Assembly: GCA_030590185.1 (NCBI GenBank)
Contig: JAUUZB010000024.1
Span: 1-12,575, forward strand
DNA length: 12,575 nucleotides
From: Deltaproteobacteria bacterium
GTDB lineage: Bacteria; Myxococcota; XYA12-FULL-58-9; JAUUZB01
Direction: 5' to 3'
Shown here: one piece after another, positions 1 through 7,599 of the stretch
Layout of the letters: every line of letters starts with the position of its first letter
How positions within the stretch are numbered: the first letter of the stretch is position 1
The notes under the pieces: model-generated
What the model was told of the DNA's origin: nothing
Database searches by the model: none
What the model saw: only the letters and a program-made list of their open reading frames with translations
Program-made: the position numbers and the translations under genes

Positions 1-1110
1 CGAGCTGGTGACTAACGCCCGCTCGAGACCGAAACGACTCATGTAGCGGCCGGCGTTGCGCAGGTTGGTGGTGCTGTGATCGGCCTGCGGCTCGACGATG
101 ATTTTGTCCGCTGACACGCCGAGCTCGTCGATCAGGTAGCGGCGCATCTCGAAGCCTTCATTGAATGCCGTGCCGGGCGGGTGGACGTTGCCGCCGCTCA
201 CCATGATGAAGGGCGCGAGGCCGTTCTCGATATCGCGCGCCGCCTGCTCGAGGCGCTCCTTGGCCCGTTCACTCAGCGGGGCCTCGGTGTCGTCGGTGGT
301 GTAGCCCGGGACCACCACTACGTCGTAGGGGTAGCCGCGACCGCCAGCAACATACTCGCGCACCGCGGCGTTGGTGTCGGCGTTGGTCGGCAGCTCCGGC
401 CAGTTCTCCGGCGCGACCCGGAGGTGGGTGGCGTCGGTGCGGGCGACCTCGCGTTCTCCTGAGCCAGCCCGCGTCAGCAACGCCCGCAGGCCCGCGAAGG
501 GTAGGTCGAGGAGCTTGGAGACACCCCAAAGGATTTTGCCGACCACCACCAACACAGCGGTGAGCGGGAGGAGCAGGGCGGCTGCCACACCGGCGCCGCC
601 CTGTTTGACCGTGTCCAGGTTCCAGCGCCAGGCGTTGTCCGCCAGGGATGAGATGGCCAGGGCATTGGTCTCGTTGAGCTGGGTGGGAAGGCTCAGGGCA
701 GAGCCAAGCCAATGGCCGGCATGGCCGTTGCGCCGCACGGGACGCGCCGAGTGGGTCGCGTCGTTGAGTTGGGTGCGGAAGGCATCGAGCTCGGCGGTGT
801 AATCAGGGCCGTCAGCATCGGGGGCCGATGAGGTCGGCCGCGACTCCAGCCCGGCCGTGGCTGTCGGTGCGCGATGACCTGCCGGCGGTTGCAGGGCGCC
901 ACCCGCGCCAACGGCAGGAGCGCCGGGCCCTATTGCCGTGCGGGCCGCACGGGTGGGGTCAGCCGGGGCGAGCTGCGCCGCCGATGAGCGGAGGGAGTCC
1001 CCCGCGGCTTGGCTCGTGTCCCGTGCCGTTGGGGCGATGTCCTCCGGCTCGGATTGAACGTCGGCCAGGGCCGGCGTCGGCCGGACCGGGAGCTTGGCAT
1101 CGATCGACAT
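1..1110 (-). CDS. Membrane-anchored DUF218/YdcF-like protein, C-terminus cut by window edge
   Basis: 370 codons are visible from an ATG at 1110; the C-terminus lies beyond the left edge. An in-frame TAA 12 bases upstream and an AGG about 6 bases before the ATG support this start. Residues 1-170 are rich in Ala, Pro, Thr and Asp and look disordered. One strong membrane helix follows at about 173-196 (GVAAALLLPLTAVLVVVG). The DUF218 domain starts near 262: a beta strand YDVVVVPGY, then LSERAKERLEQAARDIENG, the glycine-rich IMVSGGNVHPPG, the pair EGFEMRRYLIDELGV and IIVEPQADHSTTNLRNAG, and YMSRFGLERALVTSS at the edge. DUF218 proteins such as YdcF and SanA/ElyC are linked to cell-envelope processes, but the reaction is mostly unknown. 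The gene lies 79 bp downstream of a chemoreceptor on the same strand, so the two are probably co-transcribed. The long tail before the helix is unusual for the family. The family call is firm; the role is unknown. Confidence 0.85.
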   Translation of the reverse strand, partial: MSIDAKLPVRPTPALADVQSEPEDIAPTARDTSQAAGDSLRSSAAQLAPADPTRAARTAIGPGAPAVGAGGALQPPAGHRAPTATAGLESRPTSSAPDADGPDYTAELDAFRTQLNDATHSARPVRRNGHAGHWLGSALSLPTQLNETNALAISSLADNAWRWNLDTVKQGGAGVAAALLLPLTAVLVVVGKILWGVSKLLDLPFAGLRALLTRAGSGEREVARTDATHLRVAPENWPELPTNADTNAAVREYVAGGRGYPYDVVVVPGYTTDDTEAPLSERAKERLEQAARDIENGLAPFIMVSGGNVHPPGTAFNEGFEMRRYLIDELGVSADKIIVEPQADHSTTNLRNAGRYMSRFGLERALVTSS

Positions 1111-1189
1111 CGTTAACCTATCTTACTTCCCGCCCGAGTCTGGCACGCGGCAGGCGGATGGTAAAGGTCGGGCGCGGAAATGGATTTGC

Positions 1190-2578
1190 TCAGGAAGCCG
1201 ACCGGCCGATCGTCTCCCGTTGCCTGGCGAGCTCTCGGATATTCTCGGCCAGGTCGCCGAGGGTCTTGGCGGAGTCGGCGACTTGACCGCTCGCGGCCGC
1301 CGTCTGTACCGCGATCTCGGCGATGCTCTGGATCGCCTCGTCGAGCATCTCGGTACCCTCCTCCTGTTGACGCGTGATCAGGCTGATCTCCTGCGTCAAC
1401 TCCGCCGTGCGCTCGGCGAGCTCCGCGCCGTCGAGGGAGGAGCCCTTCACGGCGTTGGTCGCCTCACCGATGTCCTCGGTGAGATCCCGGATGTCACGCA
1501 CCGAGCTGAGCACGTCCTCGGCCAGGCGTCGAACCTCGGAGGCCACCAGCACGAAGCCACGGCCCCGCGTACCCGCCTTGACCCCCTCGAGGGCGGCGTT
1601 GAGCGCCAGCAGATCACTCTTATTGGCGATGCGCTTCATGACGTGCAGGATCTCGGTGATGCGGCGGGTTTGATCGGCGAGGGTCTTGATGCGCTCGACG
1701 ATCCGGTCGTTGTGCTCGAGGCTCTTGCCGGCGTTGTCGGCGACCACGGTGCTGCGCTCGGCGATCTTGCGAGCCCCATCGAGCAGGGTGCGCACGCTGC
1801 CGGCGATGATCTCGACCGTTACCGCCTGTTGGGAGGCGCCTGTCTTCTGTTGTTGGATGGTCGCGTCGATCTCGGTGGAGGCGTTGGTGATGCGGGTAGC
1901 GAGCGCGAGGTTGTCGGTGGCCCAGGATTGGAGCTGGGATACGATCTCCTTGGTGTTGTCGAGGGATCGTCGCAGGCTGGCCGAGACCATCCAGATCACG
2001 AAGGCGGTCATGAAGAAGACAGTCGCCATGACCACGTTGTCGGAGACGAGGCTCTCAATGAGTCCGGGGGTGCTCAGATCGGTCCAGTAGGGGGAATAGA
2101 TGTGATCCCGGCGCAGCACCGGCATCGGGATCCACTGGTAGAGCTCCGTTACGCGAAAGAAGAACAGGATGAGGGACATTAGCGCCGCCGCGACGTAGCC
2201 CCATTTTGCCTCAAACAGGACGCCGACGATCAACACCACCCAAGTCAACAGGAAGACCACCGGGTCGCGCGCGCCCAGCAAGACGATCATGAAGATCAAG
2301 ATCAGGTTGACCGAGCCAACGGAGAGAAGCACGCCGCGGTAGTAGGAGGTGCCCCGGCGAACGATCCTGCCGGCGATCACCAGCAGCACCACCAGCACCG
2401 CGCAGGGACCCACCACGGTGTAGAGGGGGCCGCTCCCGCCAAGGGTAAACGAGGCGGTCACCGCCAGTACGCACACCGTCACGATCTGGCAGGTGTTGAT
2501 GACGTGGAAGATCTTGGCGCGGCGCTCCCTCTCCTCTCGAGTGAGGTCAGGGAAGAGCTGTTTGATGAACGGCGTCAC
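1190..2578 (-). CDS. Methyl-accepting chemotaxis-type receptor with six membrane helices and no HAMP domain
   Basis: 462 aa, GTG start at 2578 with AGGG (2585-2588) six bases upstream and an in-frame TAG two codons before it. Residues 1-22 are charged (DLTREERERR). About six hydrophobic helices follow, near 25-46, 52-70, 83-101, 107-122, 127-142 and 182-201, with a short loop at 150-180. This resembles the polytopic sensor halves seen on some histidine kinases rather than a periplasmic Cache or four-helix domain. No HAMP is recognisable; the coiled coil begins at about 205. The conserved MCP hairpin lies at about 315-355: IANKSDLLALNAALEG, VKAGTRGRGFVLVASEVRR. The Asn and Glu at the CheA/CheW contact tip are kept, but QTN is KSD and AAR is GVK. 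GASQQAVTVEIIAGSVRTLL (247-266) looks like a methylation-helix region. There is no C-terminal CheR/CheB-binding pentapeptide. It probably senses a membrane or energy-state signal and acts with the CheA encoded divergently. Confidence 0.92.
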   Translation of the reverse strand: MTPFIKQLFPDLTREERERRAKIFHVINTCQIVTVCVLAVTASFTLGGSGPLYTVVGPCAVLVVLLVIAGRIVRRGTSYYRGVLLSVGSVNLILIFMIVLLGARDPVVFLLTWVVLIVGVLFEAKWGYVAAALMSLILFFFRVTELYQWIPMPVLRRDHIYSPYWTDLSTPGLIESLVSDNVVMATVFFMTAFVIWMVSASLRRSLDNTKEIVSQLQSWATDNLALATRITNASTEIDATIQQQKTGASQQAVTVEIIAGSVRTLLDGARKIAERSTVVADNAGKSLEHNDRIVERIKTLADQTRRITEILHVMKRIANKSDLLALNAALEGVKAGTRGRGFVLVASEVRRLAEDVLSSVRDIRDLTEDIGEATNAVKGSSLDGAELAERTAELTQEISLITRQQEEGTEMLDEAIQSIAEIAVQTAAASGQVADSAKTLGDLAENIRELARQRETIGRSAS

Positions 2579-2761
2579 TTGCTACCCTGCTCGCGGGACG
2601 ATGGTGCTTGCGATGAGGCTCCCGCCGACCGCTCGTGCTCGTGACGGATGCGTGCCGGCTCGGAGGGCAACGCTATGGTGTCCGGACGATACCAGTCAAG
2701 CGCGCGGGTGGATTCCGACCCGGAGACCCGTTAGTCTCGCAGCCAACAGGAGCTCGCGGAG
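2579..2761. promoter_or_regulatory. Divergent intergenic region between receptor/DUF218 pair and che operon
   Basis: This 183-bp region must hold promoters for both the leftward receptor gene and the rightward che run, since both first genes start at its edges. I see no convincing -35/-10 pair or -24/-12 element. The clearest structure is the perfect 8-bp palindrome GTCCGGAC (2680-2687), flanked by TGGT (2676-2679) and ACCA (2691-2694), a plausible operator. cheW has AGGAG at 2748-2752, nine bases before its ATG. The role is inferred from position only. Confidence 0.5.
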
Positions 2762-3304
2762 ATGACCGAGAGTGACGGCACCCGACCGGCCGGGCGTGAT
2801 CCGGACGCCCACGGGCGGACCGAGGTGGAGCACTTTGAGGAGGGCAGCTATTTCCTCTTTCGCCTAGCCGGTAGCCACTACGGAGTGCCCGCCACCTCGG
2901 TCGACCACGTCGCCGACCCAGAGGAGCCGCTGCCGGTCCCAACCGCGCCGGCGATCATCTTCGGCGTGCTGCACCTGCGGGGCCGAATCGTCGGGGTGAT
3001 CGACATCGCCGCCTTGCTCGGCCTGCCGGCCATCGACATCGGGGAGGTGGACGACGTGGCGATCGGCAGCCGGCTGGTGGTCATCGAGAGCAATGGGCGG
3101 GCCTTCGGCATGTTCGTCGATGAGACCCTCGGTATCTTCGACGTCCGAGCCGACGAGATCCGGGCGGTGGGGGACGAGGACGGCGGTCCGTTCAGCGGTC
3201 AGTTCGATCACCCGAAAGGGGTGGTCACCGTGCTCGATCCAGAGGCGGTCCTCGGCCGGGTGATTGACTCCCCCAACCGCGCCGACTCGGCAGCCACGCC
3301 GTGA
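2762..3304 (+). CDS. cheW: CheW-like chemotaxis coupling protein
   Basis: 180 aa, ATG start with AGGAG nine bases upstream. CheW is the cytoplasmic adaptor that joins receptor tips to CheA in the signalling array. A polar 25-residue N-terminal extension precedes the SH3-like fold. The first subdomain opens with GSYFLFRLAGSHYGVPATSV (28-47), followed by the proline turn PVPTAPAIIFGVLHLRGRIV (58-77) and GVIDIAALLGLP, matching the family pattern 'G..hlRG.i..viDl...lG'. The second half gives SRLVVIESNGRAFGMFVDET (103-122) and ends in PKGVVTVLDPEAVLGRVI. The stop overlaps the start of the next gene by GTGA (3301-3304), so translation is coupled. It is first in the run, ahead of a receptor and CheA. 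The family assignment is firm; partnership with both receptors is inference. Confidence 0.93.
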   Translation: MTESDGTRPAGRDPDAHGRTEVEHFEEGSYFLFRLAGSHYGVPATSVDHVADPEEPLPVPTAPAIIFGVLHLRGRIVGVIDIAALLGLPAIDIGEVDDVAIGSRLVVIESNGRAFGMFVDETLGIFDVRADEIRAVGDEDGGPFSGQFDHPKGVVTVLDPEAVLGRVIDSPNRADSAATP

Positions 3305-3726
3305 CCGTCGAACGCCAGGGACCGCGGCACAGGGACGCCTTGGTGTTGAGCTTCCCAGAGGCTCGCTTCGTGGTCCTGGCCCACGACATCCTCTCCTTTG
3401 ATGCCTCCGCCGCGGTCAGCCCGGTGCGGCCTGGACTCCCGCTGGGCGAGCATCTGGAGGTCGATGAACCGATGTTTGGCGCGGCGCTGAGGTACCTATC
3501 GGTATCCGCAGGGGACGCCACCGTGCTGTTCCGAACCCGCGCCGGGGTACGTATGTTGCGCCTCGGCGATGGCGACTTCTGGCGCCTCCCCGCCCTATTC
3601 GCCGGCCGCTGCGCGCCCTGGCTCTGTGGTTTCGCTGTCCTCGATGCGCAAGCCCAGACGGGCAGCGAGGGACTCGCGGTGTGGATCGATCTTCAACGCT
3701 TGAGCAGAGACTTGGCGGGGAACTGA
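3301..3726 (+). CDS. Degenerate CheW-like protein (possible second coupler)
   Basis: 141 aa, GTG start overlapping the cheW stop. No confident family match by eye. Three stretches can be laid on the CheW fold: ALVLSFPEARFVVLAHDILS (13-32) resembles the opening strands; ATVLFRTRAGVRMLRLGDGD (73-92) followed by RLPALF resembles the central strands and the proline after them; and WLCGFAVLDAQAQTGSEGLA (107-126) followed by VWIDLQRL resembles the last strands ('i.G...ldg....vlwlDl.rL'). The RG loop of real CheW proteins is not seen. Its position between cheW and a receptor gene, with coupled translation, suggests an array component, perhaps a minimal or specialised coupler like the second CheW-like proteins of other chemosensory clusters. 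It could also be an unrelated small protein. That a gene exists here is well supported by the overlap and unbroken frame; its function is inferred. Confidence 0.7.
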   Translation: MTVERQGPRHRDALVLSFPEARFVVLAHDILSFDASAAVSPVRPGLPLGEHLEVDEPMFGAALRYLSVSAGDATVLFRTRAGVRMLRLGDGDFWRLPALFAGRCAPWLCGFAVLDAQAQTGSEGLAVWIDLQRLSRDLAGN

Positions 3727-3746
3727 CCTTGCCCGGGAGAGACGCC

Positions 3747-3833
3747 ATGGGGTACGTCCAACATCCGCGAACCGCGTCTACATCTATCGCTCGGCCCCGG
3801 GCCGGCAGCCAGGAATCCAACGATGCCCGGTAA
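3747..3833 (+). CDS. Possible 28-aa leader ORF overlapping the receptor start
   Basis: An ATG at 3747 follows GGGAGA at 3735-3740, a reasonable ribosome site six bases away. The frame (MGYVQHPRTASTSIARPRAG and eight more residues) stops with TAA at 3831-3833, 11 bases inside the receptor gene. It fills most of the gap before that gene and could serve in translational coupling. It resembles nothing I recognise and may be chance. Confidence 0.2.
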   Translation: MGYVQHPRTASTSIARPRAGSQESNDAR

Positions 3834-5397
3834 CGCACGCTCATCCTGGTGGAGTCCCAAGAGGGTGAGCCTCGGCTTCAAGGTGTCGATGGCGTTGACG
3901 GCGTTGCTCGGTGCGTCCTACTTCCTGCTGGTCACTGTCCTGGGCAGCGGCTTCGTCGCTGTGGCCCAGGGGAACGCCGCCCTACACGGCACCCACGTGG
4001 TCGAGTCGATCTCAGGGGGGATCTATGGCCCCTTGCGTCGGGGCGACGGTCCGGCGGTGCAGGAAACCCTGGCGGATGTCGTTGCCCAGAGCACGTCGGT
4101 CAGCAACATCCGTCTGCTCAATCCCGCGGGGGAGGTGGTCTACGCTAGCGACCCAGCCCAGCTCGGCACCAGCATCTCCACCGAGTCGGAAGTCTGCACC
4201 GCCTGTCACAACGCCGGGCCTGACCCGGTCCCCGGCCGCACCAAAATGCGAAACCCCGGGGAGGCGGGGAGCTTCGCGCGGGTTGTCTTCGCACGGCCGA
4301 TCGCCAACCACCGCGATTGCTCCACCGCCGAATGCCACGCCCACAGCCCAGACAGCAAGATGCTCGGCCTGCTGGAGGTCGAGCTCACCCTCGAGAGCGT
4401 GGTGGAAAACCTCAAGAGCTCGCGTGATCGCTCGTTGCTCATCGCCATCGGCCTGATGCTGGTGACCATCCTGTTCGTCTTCTTGGTCATCCATCACCTC
4501 GTCTCTCGGCCACTGAGTGCCCTGCGTCTCGGCGCCATCAAGCTCAGCGAGCTCGACCTCACCCATCGGGTGCCGATCACCAGTAGCGACGACATCGGCG
4601 AGATCGCCAACACCCTCAACGAGACCATCTCCTACCTCGAGGAGCTGCTGGAGAGCATCCGCCTGGCGGTGGTGCAACTCAACGCCGCCACCGCCGAGCT
4701 ATTCGCCACGTCCGGTGAACAGGAAAACGCCGCCACCGATCAATCGAGCGCCGTCGAGGAGACGAGGCGCACCATGGAGGGGTTGGTCGGCGCGGCCAAC
4801 GAGATCGCCACCGGCGCCGGATCGGTGGTGTCGATTGCCGAACAGTCGATGAGCGCCAGCACCGTGATCGGTGAGCGCATCGCTCAGCTCAACGACCAGG
4901 CGACGTCGATCACCGAGATCGCGGAGACCATCCGCGGCATCGCCGAGAAGAGCGACATCTTGGCGCTCAACGCCTCCCTCGAGGGCACCAAGGCGGGTGA
5001 GATCGGACGGGGCTTCGCCTTGGTTGGCGCTGAGATGCGCCGCCTGGCGGAGTCGGTGATGGAGGCGGTCGTGCAGGTGCGGCAGCTCGCCAGTGAGATT
5101 CGGGAGCTCTCCCAGTCGGCGGTCTTGGCCAGCGAAGAGGGGCAGAAGCTCGCTCGGGAAACCACGGAGACATCGAAGCGGATCACCCTGGTCACCAACC
5201 AACAACGCACCGCCACCGAGCAGGTACGGGCGAGCATGGACGAGCTGCAGAACCTCGCCCTCCAAACAGTGCGCGGCGCCACGCAATCCAAGGCGACGGC
5301 CAACGATCTGATGCAGACCGCCCGCGCCCTGTCGGCGATCATCGAGAGCGCCCAGCTCGGTGGCGGGCAGGCTGACGACGGGTCGAGCCAGGCGTGA
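3823..5397 (+). CDS. Chemoreceptor with periplasmic di-heme c sensor domain, HAMP and MCP signalling domain
   Basis: 524 aa, ATG start with AGGA (3811-3814) eight bases upstream. Membrane helix 1 is at about 20-48 and helix 2 at about 204-226, enclosing a periplasmic domain of about 155 residues. That domain carries NIRLLNPAGEVVYASDPAQL (95-114), then CTACH (C125, C128, H129), a CxxCH heme c motif, then FARPIANHRDCSTAECHAHS with a CX4CH motif (C166, C171, H172), then LGLLEVELTLESV. The same order (PAS/Cache-like strand, CxxCH, 'PI.N...C...CH', 'LG.l.v') occurs in heme c sensor kinases and receptors of deltaproteobacteria. HAMP lies at about 228-280. The signalling tip is at about 370-410: GIAEKSDILALNASLEG, TKAGEIGRGFALVGAEMRR, with the same KSD and EG.KAG changes as the minus-strand receptor. 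Likely input is redox potential or a heme ligand (NO, CO or O2). The stop overlaps cheA by GTGA. Confidence 0.93.
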   Translation: MPGNARSSWWSPKRVSLGFKVSMALTALLGASYFLLVTVLGSGFVAVAQGNAALHGTHVVESISGGIYGPLRRGDGPAVQETLADVVAQSTSVSNIRLLNPAGEVVYASDPAQLGTSISTESEVCTACHNAGPDPVPGRTKMRNPGEAGSFARVVFARPIANHRDCSTAECHAHSPDSKMLGLLEVELTLESVVENLKSSRDRSLLIAIGLMLVTILFVFLVIHHLVSRPLSALRLGAIKLSELDLTHRVPITSSDDIGEIANTLNETISYLEELLESIRLAVVQLNAATAELFATSGEQENAATDQSSAVEETRRTMEGLVGAANEIATGAGSVVSIAEQSMSASTVIGERIAQLNDQATSITEIAETIRGIAEKSDILALNASLEGTKAGEIGRGFALVGAEMRRLAESVMEAVVQVRQLASEIRELSQSAVLASEEGQKLARETTETSKRITLVTNQQRTATEQVRASMDELQNLALQTVRGATQSKATANDLMQTARALSAIIESAQLGGGQADDGSSQA

Positions 5398-7598
5398 CTC
5401 CGGCGGAGCAAGCACGCCTCGAGCTGCTCGAGGTCTTCCGGGAGGAAGCCCAGGACCGCATCAATAAGATCAACTTCTCCTGGATCACCCTGGAGAAGAA
5501 ACCGGACGACGAGCAGGCGGCGGAGGAGCTGCTGCGTCAACTCCACACCCTCAAGGGCGAGGCCAAGATGATGGGCTTCGCCGACATGGGGTTGCTCGTC
5601 CATCGCACCGAGGAGCTGGTGTTGTTCGCCAGGGGCAACAGGTTCGAGGTGCCGGCTGCCTTCGGTGACCTGATCATGGCCTCGGCCGACGGGCTCTCGG
5701 CCCTGCTGCACAAACGGGCCGGAAGCACCGAACCGGGGCTGGACCTCGCCGCCCTGTTCCTGCGTTTCGACGAGCTGCTCGCCGAGGCGGGCGGTCGTCG
5801 AGCCGAAGACCCCGGGCCCAAGCCGGAGCCCATGCCGGTCACGACCGCCATGCCGGTTGTGGCCAAGCCGGCCCTGCGGCGCGCCGGTGTTGAGGCGGAG
5901 CGATTTCTGCGGGTGGATGTCGAGTCGGTGGGTGCCTTTTCTTTGGCGGCCAGCGAGACGGTGATCGCCCATACGCGTTACCGGCATTCGATCCGCACCC
6001 TGCGCCGACTCAGCGCTGAGCTGACCCAGGATTTGAAGCGCCTCGATCGCCTGGAGAGCGGCAATGGCGGCGGCGCCAGCGCCCGGGAGCAGATCGCCAC
6101 GGCAGCCCTGCGGCGTTTCCAGGGGGAGCTAGACGGGGTGGTCGACGCTCTGCGCGAGCAGGTGAACGAGGGCAGCGTCCACGCCAGCGAGCTCGAGCAT
6201 CGCGTCCGCCACCTGCGCTTGGTGCCGGTGGCCCCGTTGTTCAAGCGTTTCGCGCGGGCCGTGCGGGATCTCGCCAGCGAGCATGGCAAGCAGGTCTCGG
6301 TCGACCTGCTCGACCGCGGCGTCACCCTGGACAAGATCGTGGTCGACAAGATCGCCGACCCGCTCCTGCACTTGATTCGCAACAGCGTCGATCATGGCCT
6401 CGAGGGGCCCGAGGAGCGCGTCGCCGCAGGCAAGCCGGAGACCGGTACCGTCGTCCTCGCCGCCGAGCAACAGGGTGGCTATGGCGTGATCACCGTGTCG
6501 GATGACGGCCGCGGCGTCGACCGCGAGCGCGTCAAGACACGGGCGGTGGCCGTGGGCCTGCTCTCGGCGCAGGCCGCCGATGCCCTCAGCGACGAGGAGC
6601 TGTTGGCGCTGCTGTTCGTGGCCGGCTTCAGCACCCGTGAGACCACCAGCGAGACCTCCGGCCGTGGCGTCGGCCTCGACGTGGTGAAGCATCAGATAGA
6701 GCTGCTCGGCGGCTCGGTGCGGATCGACAGCCCGCCCGAGGGCGGCACCCTGTTCGAGCTGCGGGTGCCGATCAGCGTGGCGCTCACCCGGGTGTTGGTG
6801 GTCGAGGCGGGCGGCAGGCCCTTCGCCATTCCCAGCGCCGCGGTCGAGCAGGTCATGGTCCTCGACGAGGGCGACGTCGAGATGGTGAACAACCGGCGCG
6901 CCGTACGCTTCCACGACGAGCGACTGCCCTTGCGGGAGCTCGCCGGTGTCCTGGATATCGAGGAGCCGGCGGCGCGACTGGCCCGCGCCGTGATCCTCAG
7001 CTACGAGGGCTCGCGGGTGGCGGCCGTGGTGAGCGCCTGCCGCAGCGACGTGGACGTGATCGTCAAACCACTCGGCGATCTGCTCGCCAACACCCGCCTG
7101 TTCAGCGGCGCCTGCACCCTGGAGGAGGGTTCCCTGGGGCTGGTGCTCAACCCGGCGGAGTTGGTGCCTCGGGCTCGGCAGGAATCGCCCTGGGTGCGGC
7201 CCGCGGCGACCACCAAGCTGGCCCAGCGGCAACGACGGATTCTTTTCTCCGAGGATTCCGGCATCACCCGCGCCATGGTGGCGCGTACCCTCCGCATCCT
7301 CGGCTACGACGTCCGGGAGGCGGAGGACGGGGCCCAGGCCCTGGAGCACTTGGAGAAGGAGAGCTTCGACCTCATCCTCACCGACATCGACATGCCGAAC
7401 GTCAACGGCCTCGAGCTGGTGGAGCGGGTGCGCGCCCAGGAGCGTTGGCGCAACCTGCCGATCGTGATGCTCACCACCCACGGTAGCGACGAGGACAAGC
7501 GGCGCGCGGCCGAGGCGGGCGCCGACGCCTACATGGTCAAGACCGAGTTCTCCGAGGCGGTCCTACGCGAGGTGATCGGCAAGCAGCTGGGGCTCTGA
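5394..7598 (+). CDS. cheA: Hybrid chemotaxis kinase CheA with C-terminal receiver (FrzE-like layout)
   Basis: 734 aa, GTG start overlapping the receptor stop. The Hpt (P1) domain at about 5-130 has the phosphorylated histidine H51 in QLHTLKGEAKMMG. A Pro/Ala-rich linker of about 30 residues (135-165) follows and no P2 (CheY/CheB docking) domain is seen. Dimerisation helices occupy about 175-275. The ATPase domain at about 285-460 has the N box HLIRNSVDHGLEGPEER (N330), the G1 box SDDGRGVD and the G2 region FSTRETTSETSGRGVGLDVV. The CheW-like P5 domain spans about 462-595. The receiver (about 614-730) has acidic residues E620/D621, phosphoacceptor D664 in LTDIDMPNVNG, T694/T695 and K716. CheA takes signals from receptors through CheW and phosphorylates response regulators; the fused receiver may act as output or phosphate sink, as in Myxococcus FrzE. 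All catalytic motifs look intact. It ends one base before a possible small ORF and 117 bp before cheR. Confidence 0.96.
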   Translation: MTPAEQARLELLEVFREEAQDRINKINFSWITLEKKPDDEQAAEELLRQLHTLKGEAKMMGFADMGLLVHRTEELVLFARGNRFEVPAAFGDLIMASADGLSALLHKRAGSTEPGLDLAALFLRFDELLAEAGGRRAEDPGPKPEPMPVTTAMPVVAKPALRRAGVEAERFLRVDVESVGAFSLAASETVIAHTRYRHSIRTLRRLSAELTQDLKRLDRLESGNGGGASAREQIATAALRRFQGELDGVVDALREQVNEGSVHASELEHRVRHLRLVPVAPLFKRFARAVRDLASEHGKQVSVDLLDRGVTLDKIVVDKIADPLLHLIRNSVDHGLEGPEERVAAGKPETGTVVLAAEQQGGYGVITVSDDGRGVDRERVKTRAVAVGLLSAQAADALSDEELLALLFVAGFSTRETTSETSGRGVGLDVVKHQIELLGGSVRIDSPPEGGTLFELRVPISVALTRVLVVEAGGRPFAIPSAAVEQVMVLDEGDVEMVNNRRAVRFHDERLPLRELAGVLDIEEPAARLARAVILSYEGSRVAAVVSACRSDVDVIVKPLGDLLANTRLFSGACTLEEGSLGLVLNPAELVPRARQESPWVRPAATTKLAQRQRRILFSEDSGITRAMVARTLRILGYDVREAEDGAQALEHLEKESFDLILTDIDMPNVNGLELVERVRAQERWRNLPIVMLTTHGSDEDKRRAAEAGADAYMVKTEFSEAVLREVIGKQLGL

Positions 7599-7599
7599 G

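Noticed and set aside
1131..1174. CGCCCGA ... TCGGGCG inverted repeat between the receptor and DUF218 genes
   Set aside because: Seven-base arms with a 30-base loop and no T-run; easily expected by chance at this GC content, so not called a terminator.
1094..2182. 362-codon plus-strand frame opposite the six-helix receptor
   Set aside because: Repetitive Gly/Leu/Asp composition mirroring the antisense of receptor coiled coils; the minus-strand frame has membrane helices and the MCP hairpin.
4884..7481. Long open frames antisense to the heme receptor and cheA, and similar ones opposite the cyclase gene (10384-12543)
   Set aside because: GC-rich codon use in the sense genes leaves antisense frames open. 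The translations are rich in His, Gln, Arg and Gly with no domain motifs, and the sense strand has clear catalytic motifs throughout.
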